DNA of 64,000 bases, from NCBI GenBank assembly GCA_014904985.1, contig MU128983.1, forward strand, positions 183,424 to 247,423. The letters are read 5' to 3'. Position 1 is the stretch's first letter. Every line of letters begins with the position of its first letter. This document shows, one piece after another, positions 36,237 through 47,593 of the stretch. The position numbers and the translations under genes are program-made. The notes beneath the pieces were generated by a model that saw only the letters and a program-made list of their open reading frames with translations, was not told the DNA's origin and did no database searches. Source of the DNA: Hydnum rufescens UP504. Lineage: Eukaryota; Basidiomycota; Agaricomycetes; Cantharellales; Hydnaceae.

Positions 36237-36601
36237 ATGTTCAAATGTACGATCTGCCTCTCCCCAGAAGATGATATGGGTGCGACACCTTGTGGTCACA
36301 TTTTTTTGCATTCCATGCCTTGGTTGATACCTTGATTACAGACCTTCGTGTCCCAAATGCAGACAACCATGCATTATGCAACTCATTCTGAAACTGCATG
36401 CTGACTTCGACGATGAGACTGCCACACCCTCAAATGTCCCGCTCTTGTCAACGACCCATTTGTTCCTGGGCATTGAGAATGGAGACACATCTAAGCATGA
36501 TGGGAGTGGTGGCATTAATGAAACCGCCTTGATGCCCTTGTGAATCTAGCAGACCATTTGACCCTCGATGTGGACAATGAATCTTCGCGAGTGTTTGGGA
36601 T
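36237..36601 (+). pseudogene. RING/coiled-coil gene copy 2, 5' fragment
   Basis: MFKCTICLSPEDDMGATPCG starts the RING as in copy 1, and the same in-frame TGA is present after the CIPCLG-type segment. The sequence continues to GTTTGGGAT, where the KDZ transposon begins. The remainder of the gene lies at 54829-55774. Confidence 0.7.
36594..36601. repeat. 8-bp target site duplication, left copy (TTTGGGAT)
   Basis: TTTGGGAT here and at 54821-54828 flank the element exactly. The uninterrupted homologous site in unit 1 (near 26700) reads CTGGGATAGTCGAG once, which confirms duplication on insertion. Confidence 0.93.
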
Positions 36602-36890
36602 CACCTCAGTCACCCTGTCCTGAGGACCTCATGAGGCCCTTATTTGGTGGGGTGGGGGAGGCCCTCATGAGGGGTTTTTGAATAGGTAGTATGGTGGTGT
36701 TCCACTTCCTATTCTGTGTAGCTACATTTTTATACAAATGTAGCTACATTGGGGGTCTGGGGGCGGAGCCCCTGGGAGCTCTAGGATAGTGTTGCTACAT
36801 TTGTATAGCCCAATATTGAGGGGATCTACCATACTAGCCCACTATTGTAGTGTAGCAACAGTGGATCTTGCCACATACAGATGTAGCTAC
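36602..36890 (+). repeat. Left terminal inverted repeat of the KDZ element
   Basis: Reverse-complement match to 54556-54820. It contains several copies of the palindrome TGTAGCTACA, and an extra ~23 bp (TTTTTATACAAATGTAGCT and neighbours) relative to the right end. Further TGTAGCTACA/TGTAGCTCCA copies continue inward to about 36980. Confidence 0.92.
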
Positions 36891-37087
36891 ATGGACTTTT
36901 AATGTATCTAGTGTAGCTACACCAATCCATCTAGTGTAGCTCCACTAGTCCTTCTAGTGTAGCTCCACTGGTCCATCTACCAAAATATAGGAACTTATTT
37001 TCATTAATTCTCGCTAAGTCCACACTTTCTGGAGAATTATCTTGGGTGAGAAGTATATCAAGTGAGGCACCATTACATTGCTTGTTA

Positions 37088-40000
37088 TTATATATCATCA
37101 CTATCTGTCTCCTCTTCCCCTTCATCTTCCTCACTCAATACAGATAGATCTAGCTCTGGCGTAACTAAGTCCTCCCCATCCAATTCATCTGAGTCATTTG
37201 ATATATCTACAGCACCAATATTCACTGCTGTCTGCTCAAGTAGCACAGGCCACTCAGGTGGGGTTCTGAGGCATGGAATGCTTTTAGTGACAAGTTGCCA
37301 ATGCCATATCAAGGCTACAAGCTGAGTTTGCTTTTGTGTCAAAAGATACACAAGCGGACAATCAAGTCCTATTAAGATTATATTGTTGAAGTTAAAATAT
37401 TCAGCACAAATATTGTACACTCACCAGCACCATGTAAAGCATGGTTTAATGAACGGTATTCTTTGTCTGCCCAGACTTTGAGTGCCTGTTGCTCTCGCAT
37501 TATCACTTTGAGTTCGCGCTCAGCACCTTTGAGTGTCTGCATTGCAGCAACCGCAGCCAGGAAACTCAAATCTGATTGCCAATGCGGAACTACTTGTGCA
37601 TTGTCATCAGCAATAGGACCAAAAATTTGGTGAAGTGGATGGTCAGCTTCGAGTTTATACAAGCCCTCAGTGGGAATTTCTATAGGCTTCCTCCACCCTG
37701 GAGGTGCCTCATCCCATTGCATATGGATTTGACTAGTGAGGGTATTGAATTTTCTACAAAGGCAATAAATTCGTGGTTTGAGCTTTTCTCAATGGTTGCT
37801 TGGTGCTGTCCTTCGTGGTCTACTGAATATTTCAGTACAATCAACGTATGTAGATTACAGAGAATGTACCTAAGTGTAGATGTATATGACCAGCTTGATG
37901 CACATAGGAGTGCTTTCGGGCTCGAAGCACGTTTTGAAGTTGTTTTTGGGTGGCATGCAGCTGGATAATGAGGGAATAGACCTTTGACTCAACCATTTCT
38001 TTAAGTTTGGCCTCACCAATTCCACCACTGACTAGCACATCTTCTTTGATGCTTAGCTGCCTTTTGACCTCGTGTTCCTGTGTAGTTAGCTCTTCAAGTT
38101 CATCATTATGAACTATGAGTTCTGCGGTGTCGCCATCAGCTGCCGCAAGAGTGATAATTTTCTTTTGAACAACGCACACCCAATTGCGTATGTGTTGAAG
38201 GCTCAGTTGGAGGGCAAGCAGAGAACTTATATCTCTTTCCAGACCCCTTTTTCCACAACCTGAATAATAGCAAATATTAGTATCAATGTGGTTGTGATGA
38301 AAATTTCAGACGATGGCCATACTGGGTATCTGGGCTTGGTGATACGCTTTGGCTTGGTTCCATTCGCCTGCGAGTGTATCCAGTTCATTGTCACCAATAC
38401 TCAGTTCGGATAATTCGCCCCTTGCTTTCAATATCAGTTTCATCGCGTCTTTATGATGCTGCTGGAGCCAGGAGCCAAGCCTCCAGAGACTATTATCATC
38501 GAGATACACAAATTTTGCATCAATGGTGTAAAGACGCCGGTGAAACTGTGGCAATTGCATAAGATCTCATCAGGATTGTGAGAGAACACCTGGGGCACTT
38601 ACCCCCGAGACCTGACAGACCCGAATTATGGGACTCATCAAGCTCCACACCCGTTCAGTCCCTTCTCCATCAGTGCGGCCAAATGCCTCCACCTTATGAG
38701 GGTGGTACATGATTTGACAGACGTATTGGTGGCCATACACGTGCAAGGCCGGTATTCCGAATATAATTCGCCAGAACCACTCGGGTAGGAGTCCCCACTT
38801 CAGGATAGAGTGGAATTAGTAGGGGAAATGAGCCCAAATCCCCATATTCCATACCTTGGACATACTATGGTGGAGCTGACATGCTATGTCATAGAGGAAG
38901 CTGACAGTGAAGTTGATTGGCAGCTCTTTGAAAAGCTTGTCGATTAAGGTGAGGATGTAGTATTGTTTTTCGCCTGCCTCCATCATATTGATCAGCCATA
39001 TAACATGTCCATGCCAACATACGCACACTACTACCCCAGTGCAGTTGAAACGAGATTTTGTGCTCCTCAAATGGTTTTCATCTGCAGCTTTAAATGAATC
39101 TCCACAGAGATCGAGAACTTCATTAATGACAGCGACACCTTTCTCACGAACAGCATCGGGTTGTCTAGTACCCCTTTTATCCTCAACGTATAGCCTCATG
39201 GCTTCACATTCCTCAAAGGAGGCGAACAAAGTACGCACCACACTGAGGGGAGGGTTGCGAATCCCATTTTCATTGTGCAGCCGCGACTGGGTAAAGCATG
39301 CATCGGCTGAAACTTGGACATCGGGTCTACATATATCATCGGTTTGGAGGACTGGAAACAGCACAGAGATGAAACACTTACATTCCGGGCTTGCATTCAT
39401 AGGTGTCTCCACCAAAGCAAAGTGGACAGCGAGCGCGAAGGTATGGGCTGGGGCGGGTACCCCTAGCATCAGGTTTATGTGCCTCTTCTGAAGTGAAATA
39501 GGTCCACGATGGTATATGTCTCGCTCGAGACTTGAAGGTATGAAAAGATTGGGGTGTGTTGTCTTTTTGAACCCCAGGGGTGTTGTACATTTGTGCCATG
39601 GGTGTATCATAGCTGTCCTCTTTTGGCACATCATCTGTTCTGTCCCCCGACATGTGATCAGGTTGTTCTGCTGACATGCGATCTGTTTGTTCTGCCGATG
39701 TACAATCCATGCGATCCATGTGATCCACCGACATGCAATCCAGGCGTTCCGCCGATGTGCGATCCAGGCGTTCCACCGATGTGCGATCCAGGCGTTCCGC
39801 CAATGTGCGATCCATGCATTCCACCGACGTGCGATCCATGCGGTCCACTGACATGCAATCCATGCATTCCACCGACGTGTGATCCATGTGTTCCACCGAC
39901 ATGCAATCCACATGTTCTGCTGACGTGCGATCCATGCATTCCACCGACATGTGATCCATGTGTTCCACTGACGTGTAATCCATTTGTTCCACTGATGTGT

Positions 40001-41641
40001 GATCTGTTCATTCCGCCAATGTGTGATCTGTTTGTTCTCCCAACATGCGATCCGTTAGTTCTGTGCCAGGTGGTTGGTCTGTCAATAGACACTGGCATGC
40101 TTGCTCAACAGCTGAGTCAACAATTTCGCATGCCATATCAGCCATGACTTGGTAGTATTGTAATGCCTTGCCATAGCGACGACGTAAATCACCCTGAACA
40201 CAAAATAATCAACATAATGAATAGCATGCGGGATTAATGTGCACATACCTGACCTTCAAGTACATATCCGCGCTTGCCTAGGAATGTTCCAAGCGTCTCA
40301 GCCCAGCCCATAATGTTCAGTGCTGTGGTCATAAAGAAGATTGAGATAAGGTCGAGTTGGTCTATTTCAACGGCAAGGCTCGGGCGTATGGGTGCTGATG
40401 GGAAAAGGCCCTGCTCGAGGAGCTGTATTGCAGCAGGACAGCAAGAGCATACATCAAGATGTATCTCTTCAATATCTGGGGATAATTATATCAGTTCCCG
40501 CAATGGAAGAGCGCACAAAAAATAATGCACACTTCATATATATACATGTTACCTTGAGCCGTGTTCCCAAAGGCCCCTTGCAAGGCCCTCTGGCACATTT
40601 TTGAACAGGTGGGGGGGCCTTTCCGGAAGCCACAATAGCAATTCACATTGTGTATGATGAAACAAGAACAGGAATCAATGCATTCCATTTTTCAGCAGAC
40701 CTCGCACACTTCTCAGCATTAGTTCGGTATCTCCGTTGCTCACTAATTCTATTAGCATCTTGATAGGCCGCATGAAGGTCCTTGAATGCCTCATTGGCAC
40801 CAAGGTCTTCAAGTGGCATGAACAGTGTTTCTGGCGCTGTTGCCATACCCTCCTCTCTGATTCCAGTTTGGGGAGTGCGACGGTGTGTGAAGATTGGGCA
40901 GCGGTCTGTGCATTGATAAAGTTGCCGTGTACCAGTCGAGGCAACATGAACGAACTCATCACATTTCCACTTCCTCAGTAAAATTGGGGGTGGATTCACG
41001 TCGGTTTCTTTGAGCAGTGGTGCAGATGGGGAATTTGAGCTTAGGATGGTTCCTGGATAGGCAGGAAGTTGTGCCATAAACTCCGGAGCAAACAAATTCA
41101 ACTGATCACCATATTGACCCTGGGATGCCGGCTTCCTGCGAGGGTGGGAATGAGAGGGATTTGTGGGCTGAGAGCGTGAATTGCTGGCATGGCTAGGATG
41201 AAGAGGATGAGTGGGATGGGGGGGCACAGGACAATTATCATGTGGTGCAAAATGATCCTTTTGGGAGCTGGAACCTGGCAGCATGGGGGCTGGGGTGCTG
41301 GTCAGATAGAGGTCGTATTTATCACCGAAAAGGGTTTGGCGACCAGTATTTGGAGTTTCAGTATTTCTTCAACCAGTATTTGGATGACCTCCAAACCCAC
41401 CTCGATGCCCACTGCGCCCACTCATTCGTGTGATAGAGTCATGAGCAGAATGCGCATGTGGGTTAGATGTTCCTGAGCCAGACAGAATTGGTGGTATAAA
41501 ATCTGGACGAGTGCGTTGGTTGACATGAACTATGGGGTTTCCAGTTCTGGCAATCGCATCGATCGCAGGATTGCGGATCTGGCGCCTCTCCAACAAGTTT
41601 GACCCCCTAATGCGAACAAGGGACACCCCCTTTGGATCCAT
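37088..41641 (-). CDS. KDZ-family transposase (exons partly uncertain)
   Basis: Start at 41641 (MDPKGVSLVRIRG). Exon around 41284-40643 ends EKWNALIPVLVSSYTM. Next comes the Cys-cluster region: CPAAIQLLEQGLFPSAPIRP, SLAVEIDQLDLISIF, LGKRGYVLEGQ. An octapeptide-repeat segment (39690-40060) precedes RARCPLCFGGDTYECKPG, then VSADACFTQSRLHNENGI (RNase H-like core), GVVVCVCWHGHVIWLINMM, SFLYDIACQ, HVYGHQYVCQIMYHP and DGEGTERVWSLMSPIIRV. The C-terminal helical part includes RLDDNSLWRLGSWLQ-like and YKLEADHPLHQIFGP, ending in an acidic tail (SVLSEEDEGEEETDSDDI). These are the landmarks of KDZ transposases of agaricomycetes. At least one frame problem near 37790 suggests the gene may no longer be fully functional. 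Confidence 0.82.
39690..40060. repeat. 24-bp coding minisatellite in the KDZ transposase
   Basis: Tandem 24-base units of the type GCGTTCCACCGATGTGCGAT CCAG. In the transposase frame (minus) they encode the octapeptide M-D-R-T-S-V-E-C with variants. About 14 copies are visible; copies differ by point changes and drift towards the ends. Confidence 0.85.
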
Positions 41642-41882
41642 CTAGAGGTTGTGAACATCCAGGCTCTGAAGGTGAGTGGACAGATTGCGAATCTAATTTC
41701 CATTGATTCGGGCCAAGGTGTAGCAACACTAGCTAGTCGCATATGACAAGGAAGGCCTAGAATGACCGGAAGCAACAAACGGGTGACAGCAACTCACCGA
41801 ATGTATCCTTCATCAGAGGAGAAATACTGACAGACCGCTCCCCATGCTGCTGCCTAAGAAATGTTGATGCGATCAACCAGGT

Positions 41883-42659
41883 ATGTCACACATGCCAGAG
41901 AGTCTGCCAGATACTCATCTGACAGTGATGCAGCTGTGCTTCGCACATCGCGGACAAATAATGAAAATCTTGGATGCAAATACTGGGGATGCTGAAAATA
42001 TCATACTGAGCCTGAATCTTGTAAATTCTTTGGTGCGTCTCACGAATTTGAGACTCTCAGACACACATACTAAATGCATGGATGGCCAATGGTCAGAGTG
42101 GGCAGATGATCAGGTGGAAACACCATCCAAGATGCTGCCGACCACGCTGACCCCTCCCAGTTCACCCATGAAGCCAAAGTCACCATCAAAGGCACCCTGG
42201 TGGGAGTACAGGAATCAGAAGATACTTACTATGCTCGGGGGCTCACCTCATAAAGAACGTCCATTTCCACAACAGGTTGCCATCGGATGTTCCGTATGTT
42301 GTCAATTCAAACGAGTATTCTAGAACAAGCTAATTCATTTGTCACAGAGTCCTGCGGATTCACCCTCTGGTCTCTGACTTCCACAGCCACTCATCTCTGG
42401 AGATGACTTGGCTCAGAAGCTAGATGCTGTTGTTTTGGGTGTGCGTGAAGTGCATCATGATATGAGAGAAGGCCTCACCGGGTTCAATACAAGAGTGGTG
42501 AGCGTACAGCACAAGGTTGCGTCATTGGAAGATCATATCCAGGCCTTGGAGTATATGGCTAGTCAACAGGAATACTGCAATACTGACATTGATGGCGGCG
42601 ATGGAGAAGCTGACAACTATGGTGATGATAGTCAGGCTGATATCTTTGCTGATGAATGA
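41883..42659 (+). CDS. Unrecognised coiled-coil protein, divergent from the transposase
   Basis: Two blocks read in the same sense: MPESLPDTHLTVMQLCFAHR to about 42300, and after an intron (about 42320-42385) LISGDDLAQKLDAVVLGVRE, VVSVQHKVASLEDHIQALEY and an acidic end GDGEADNYGDDSQADIFADE. The second block has heptad spacing, so a coiled coil is likely. It sits head-to-head with the transposase, ~240 bp apart, as expected for an accessory gene of the element sharing a promoter. Family unknown. Confidence 0.5.
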
Positions 42660-42949
42660 GTATTGATAACTGTACTGTAAATGGCCACTTCTTGGAACCT
42701 ATACAATGTATAAATCCACGTAGTACCACTGTATGGTTGACATTCATGAAGAGGACAAATTGGGATATTGCTATTGGGATACAGCCACGAGACTCAACAT
42801 AAATGCAGAAAGAAGTCACAGCGATGTGTGACTGAGCCTACAGTTGAAGTAGTCACTTCAGTCACATGAGACAGATAGATGTATGGGCACATTTCTAGCT
42901 TCCCATATTTTTTCAAGTGTATTCACCTCGGGGTTTGGATCATCATGAG

Positions 42950-43310
42950 TGTCAGGGTGACACTGCTGTCGAAGCCACAAACAGAAAGAGGAAAGAGATT
43001 AATTAACCACACACTATCGCAGTGGGAATCCTGAGTATACACCACACAACAAGGGACACACAAGTCTCGCACCTATCGCAGTGGGAATCCTGAGAGATCA
43101 AAACTGGTGATCCCCCAACTGCGAAGGGCTATAAATACTATTTCCTGCACACAGCCTCCAACCTTCCAGAGCCTTCTGCCGTCTTCCATAACCTTCCGGA
43201 TCCTCCTAGAAAGCTGGCTCTGCAGCCCATCAGTCAGCCTCCACAGCCACCATCACTAAGCCTCACTAAGCTGACGCAGCCGTGTTACGAATCCTGTGCG
43301 CACCTCCACA
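42950..43310 (+). mobile_element. LTR-like fragment related to the LTRs at 61,921-63,165
   Basis: It starts TGTCAGGGTGACACTGC, matching the start TGTCAGGGCCACACTGC of the LTR at 62244. It then has two copies of CGCAGTGGGAATCCTGAG (43017 and 43077), like the doubled AACAGTGGAAATCCTGAG there. GAGAGATCAAAACTGGTGAT and a TATA-like GGCTATAAATACTAT (43128) follow. The 3' boundary is not clear to me. Confidence 0.6.
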
Positions 43311-43342
43311 TGGCTATGCCCCAACTTCCATATGTATCCCCC

Positions 43343-43720
43343 TTAGCGTATGTACTTCCAAGGCAGTGTATGCCTGGGTACTCCAAAGGTGTCCAAAGTG
43401 TCAAATGACCGTAATGATGTGGATGGAGTACAGATTGGGACAGGTGATGTGGATTCAGGGACTGGGGGTAGAAGAGGAGGAGGGGGAGTCTGGATTGGCA
43501 ACTCCATGGACTCACGTGGGGAGCGAGGGAATGACAGGTGCTGACAAGGGCGCCAATGCTGCCACTGGTTGACTACCCAGCCCATAGTCCGCTGGCTGAG
43601 GCCTGATAGAACAAGGGCAATAATAATAAGAGAAATGCCAATAATGGCAAGGATGACAATAACCCCCGTAGTGAATGGAGGGAGAGAGGAGACAAGAGCA
43701 TTTGAGGAAGTAGGTGCCAT
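43343..43720 (-). CDS. Small single-pass membrane protein ORF
   Basis: One 125-codon frame starting MAPTSSNALVSSLPPF, with a clear hydrophobic segment (TTGVIVILAIIGISLIIIAL) and a Pro/Ser-rich tail (TPPPPLLPPVPESTSPVPI). No family recognised. It overlaps the end of the LTR-like fragment, so its promoter or its 3' end may derive from that LTR. Whether it is expressed is unknown. Confidence 0.4.
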   Translation of the reverse strand: MAPTSSNALVSSLPPFTTGVIVILAIIGISLIIIALVLSGLSQRTMGWVVNQWQHWRPCQHLSFPRSPRESMELPIQTPPPPLLPPVPESTSPVPICTPSTSLRSFDTLDTFGVPRHTLPWKYIR

Positions 43721-43916
43721 ATGATAGAGTCGATGAAGAATGATACTCTGATGGGTAAGTCCTTAGGCGGAAGCAAATGTCAATTTGATCCTGACAATGA
43801 GTTGGATCAGAAAGTTGGTAGTTTACTTGGAATTATTTGAGATCAGAGTTTGGAACAAAGACCAGTTAGAGTGGCCAGACTTTTCGCCTCAAACAATTCT
43901 AAATAAATTATAGGTA

Positions 43917-46844
43917 CAGTCATTCCCCACTATTTGAAATCCCCCACTATTTGATTGTGTGGCATATTCTTTGGTCAATTCTATATATATGCCTTATTGC
44001 TCTGGGGCCATAGTAGGTACTTACTTGATGAACATCTGTTCCAAATTTGGTGCCAAATGGTGGAGAAATGGGGTTGCTAGGAGACCAATACATCATGAAA
44101 TTATGAGTTTGGGACACCTTCCGGTGCTGACTACTCTAGATGCCTTGGGTTGGTATCTCACATGAGCAGAACCCTTTAGGGAGTCCTTAAGAGCCTGGGT
44201 ATGAAAATTCTCACAAGAAAACTCAGTGTGTATTTTGATTGGCAGAGTTTGATTTTTCCTTTCCATTCAAGCCCCATATTTGTTGCCTTCCTTTTTGGCT
44301 CATTTCTATGGTTGGCCATGCACACTCCCAGCACAAAAAGAAGATCTTGGCATCTCAGGAAAAAGAAAACACAATCTTGGCTTGTATAGAAAGCTATAAA
44401 AAGCTCCTAACGGCTGCAGAACTCGAGGGCCGCCAGCCAATTTCCCCTGAGCTACATGCCAAGAACTGTCATGTAAACCCATCTACATTCCGCCGGCGCT
44501 TGAGGGGTGGTAGGGGGAGGGCAGAGGCAGCCATGGAAGGGTGAGGTCATCTGAACCAGGTTGAGTGCGACACACTGGTTGACTTTCTGCTCCAGATGTC
44601 TGACCGTGGCTTTCCTGCCACTCGTGAAAATATACAGGAATATGCACTCGACCTTGTCCAAGTGCGCCACCCTCATGTACAGGAGCTTGGAGGGAACTGG
44701 TTGGACCATTTCATCACACGTAATATGGATCGCATCAATATGAAGTGGAGTGCAAACCTCGAATCAAGCTGTGCTGCTGCAGTCAATCCTGCTGCCATTG
44801 AACACTGGTTCAAGCTCTTAAAGGCACAATACAACAAATACAAGTTCCCCCCCAATGCTATATATGGGTTTGACGAGAGTGGATTCCCTTTTGGAACAGG
44901 CCAGAAGGTGCGCGTGATGTCAAGAAAGGGGCGAAAAACACAGCACATTCAATGTGATGGCAATCGCGAAAATGTCAGTGTAATGTGTACCATCTGTGCC
45001 AATGGCTCTTCCATACCTCCTACAGTAATCTTCACAGGAAAGAATATGAAGACTGAATGGGCTGCCAACAACCCGCTGGAAGTATCGTGAGTAGGGTGAA
45101 TAGTTTCACACCTGAACCTATAACTGATTACTTCCAAGGATGTGCATTTCTGACAAGGGGTGGACGGACAATGAGCTGGCAGTTGCCTGGCTCAAGGATT
45201 TTGATAAGAAAACCAAGGAAAAGGCAGGAGGACACATGCGACTGCTCCTAGTTGATGGCCATAACTCTCACTACAGTTATGAATTTATCAATTATGCAAT
45301 TGCAAACAATATTGTCGTGATGTGCTACCCAGCGCATACCACTCATGTGCTCCAAGGACTCGACGTTGTTGCCTTTTCGGTGTTGAAACAAAACTGGACA
45401 GTCGAGCATGACAAATGGAACGTATCCCATCATCCAGAAAAGATCAGCAAAACCACATTTTTACGTGTATATGCTGCCACTCACCAGAATTCATTCACCA
45501 CCGAGAACATCCTTGCTTCGTTCGCAAAGACAGGAGTTTGGCCATTCAATGCATCAGTGGTCACCCCCGAGCAAATGGCCCCTAGTATGGCACACTCAAC
45601 TGCTGGCTCACTCCCAATTGAAGTCGCATCCCCTGTTAAATGCATCATGTACTTCCATAATCAGCTGATGGCTGAGCAATACAACCGAGATGACTCACCA
45701 GTAATGGATGAGTCCCAGAACATTCATATGTATGAAGCAGGCAACACGGAGCTCACCATAGATCCCACCCTCCTTCCCCCGAACCCATCTGCAAGTTCTA
45801 CCACCATCCCAGGCACTCCCAGTAGCCCAGTTACCCTGACAAAGGCCCCTACCTTGCCACCTACCTTTGAGCGAGCTCGAACAAAGGCGACAGAATCACT
45901 AGAAACAACATTAGCATTCTCATCATCATCCTCTTTTATAGTGTCTTCATCTCCACTTCGCTTGACATTCAAACTCCCTGAGCATGTATACGGTCACATC
46001 AATGACCTTCCCAATGTTGACTGGCAGCTTGCCAGTTCACCCCCCCGGCAGGGTGCAGTGCGCCAGTCTCGTGAAGAGTTGGAGGCGGAGATTGGTGAGC
46101 TGCGGAGGGCACTGAGAGGGGCAAAGGAACATAAGGAGGCCACCGTGCGGGCAATTGATGTGACCAATGCACAATTGGCCCTTAGCGGAATGGTGGTTAC
46201 TCATTCACGCAATCAGCTTGCTGCCAAGGAAACAAAGAAGACCAAAGAGAAATCTTACCGTATCAAGAACACATTCGGGCGACTGGTCACACATTCCGAA
46301 TTTCAGGCAATCACGGCAGATGTCCACAAGCGCCATACAAACCAGGAACAAGCTATGTCAACCAGGCAAAAGCTCACTGATGCTTGGAAGTCATTTAAAA
46401 TGACACAGGATGCAGAAATTGCATCATGGAAGGCTGAGAAAGACCGATGCAAGGCAGCAGGCCTGAAGGCTCCGCCAAAGCCCCACACCCTCCTAAAGAA
46501 GGCTTGGATGGCACAGAATGACTCCGGAGGCATTACGCAGACATCAGGCAATGGATCAGAGGGTGAAGGAAGCGAGGATGGAGGTGCCGGGAGCGACGAA
46601 CAAATCTAGCAGAATGGTCACACTCAGTCACAAGCATGCAATCACTGGGGATTTGCTGATTCTGGTACCCCCTGCAAGACTCGCACACCCTGTTCCACAG
46701 AGGGAGTTCCAGGATATGAAATTTTTATCCTAGGTAGCTATAATACTTGTACATATCTCTCCCAATTTTTGGCTAATTTTGATCAAAATTGCAAGCTTGA
46801 GATGACTTTGAGTGAAAGTGCATGCAAATAGTGGGGAATGACTG
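43917..46844 (+). mobile_element. Complete pogo-type (Tc1/mariner superfamily) element nested in the KDZ element
   Basis: Perfect 20-bp inverted repeats CAGTCATTCCCCACTATTTG (43917-43936) and their reverse complement (46825-46844) are flanked by TA on both sides (43915-43916 and 46845-46846). The TA target and the CAGT-type terminus are pogo hallmarks. It encodes one DDE-type transposase in the sense direction. Confidence 0.95.
44308..46609 (+). pseudogene. Pogo-type DDE transposase with one in-frame stop
   Basis: Exons 44308-45086 and 45139-46609 join in frame (52-bp intron). The N-terminal helix-turn-helix region has ESYKKLLTAAELEGRQPISP and VNPSTFRRRLRGGRG, followed by a CENP-B-like DNA-binding part (QYALDL-type, DRGFPATRENIQEYALDLVQ). 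The DDE core shows IYGFDESGF, LLLVDGHNSHYSYEF and CYPAHTTHVLQGLDVVAFSV. A Ser/Pro linker and a coiled coil (EELEAEIGELRRALRGAKEH) precede the acidic end GSDEQI. A TGA at 44542-44544 (EAAMEG-stop-GHLNQVE) breaks an otherwise open frame; CGA to TGA is the simplest change. With one stop and perfect ends, it could still be moved in trans. Confidence 0.9.
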
Positions 46845-46846
46845 TA

Positions 46847-47593
46847 TGGGATATTGAACTTGAAATCCAAGAAATGACATGACCCAAGCCGATAGAGGTG
46901 GCAAATCCACTTGACCAAATATGATGATTATGGTTTTGAGCAATCCCTGAGATGTTCCTAAGGCATCAACCTAAAATATTTACATATACCACTAATATAC
47001 CTTATTTTAGGGCCTTTCCAATGCCCAAAAATTACCTTTCAATGCTCTGATATAGCGCATCCTTTGAGAGCTTACTCACTTCCCCTGTTCTTTCAATTTT
47101 TGTGTATAGAACCATTGAATGTCACTTCAGATATGAGAGTCTATTCATATTTGATGAATCTGATCGTGGATAGGCTGATTTCCGGTGGAATATGGGCACT
47201 TCTTGCATTCTGGGAACTGCCAGTGTTGAGCTATGTTCACTTGTCAACAGGATTCCCTATTTCGCCACCACTCTCTCCTGCAGTATTTCTCTGGGTATAG
47301 ATATGGATTCATAAAAAAACCAACATTCCCTTCAATCCACATTCATGGGTTGATTCCATCTCATTCAGTAATTCCCATTTCTTCGACTCCATGCCACACA
47401 TCAAATGAGTCCTCCATTAGTAGAGATATTTATTGCAGACTGAATATCGCCATGGGTTCTGATTCAAAAACAGGAAGTAACGGTCTATAAATCGAGATTT
47501 ACACACACACTCTCTATTTGTTGACTGGGGTCTGGTGGATGCCGGGACTCAGGTCGTCTGTTGCCAAACCACTGCCTGGTGTTCCTGTTGGCC
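46847..47593. other. Spacer in the KDZ element
   Basis: A/T-rich, without a supported gene; short open frames only. It resumes KDZ sequence after the nested pogo element. Confidence 0.4.

Larger units (their letters stand above)
29578..36601 (+). repeat. Tandem unit 2, left part (split by the KDZ transposon)
   Basis: Leader (shorter than in units 1 and 3), NLR copy 2, the minus-strand unrecognised gene and the 5' part of the RING gene follow in the same order as in unit 1. The unit resumes without loss at 54829, after the transposon and the second copy of its 8-bp target site. Confidence 0.85.

Noticed and set aside
39554..40147. 197-codon plus-strand frame rich in CDPCIPPTC-type repeats
   Set aside because: It is antisense to the transposase octapeptide repeat, which is in frame with clear KDZ motifs on the other strand.
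43010..43110. Two spaced identical ATCGCAGTGGGAATCCTGAG copies considered as a CRISPR-like repeat
   Set aside because: Only two copies, eukaryotic context, and the same doubled motif occurs in the LTRs at the right edge, so it is an LTR feature.
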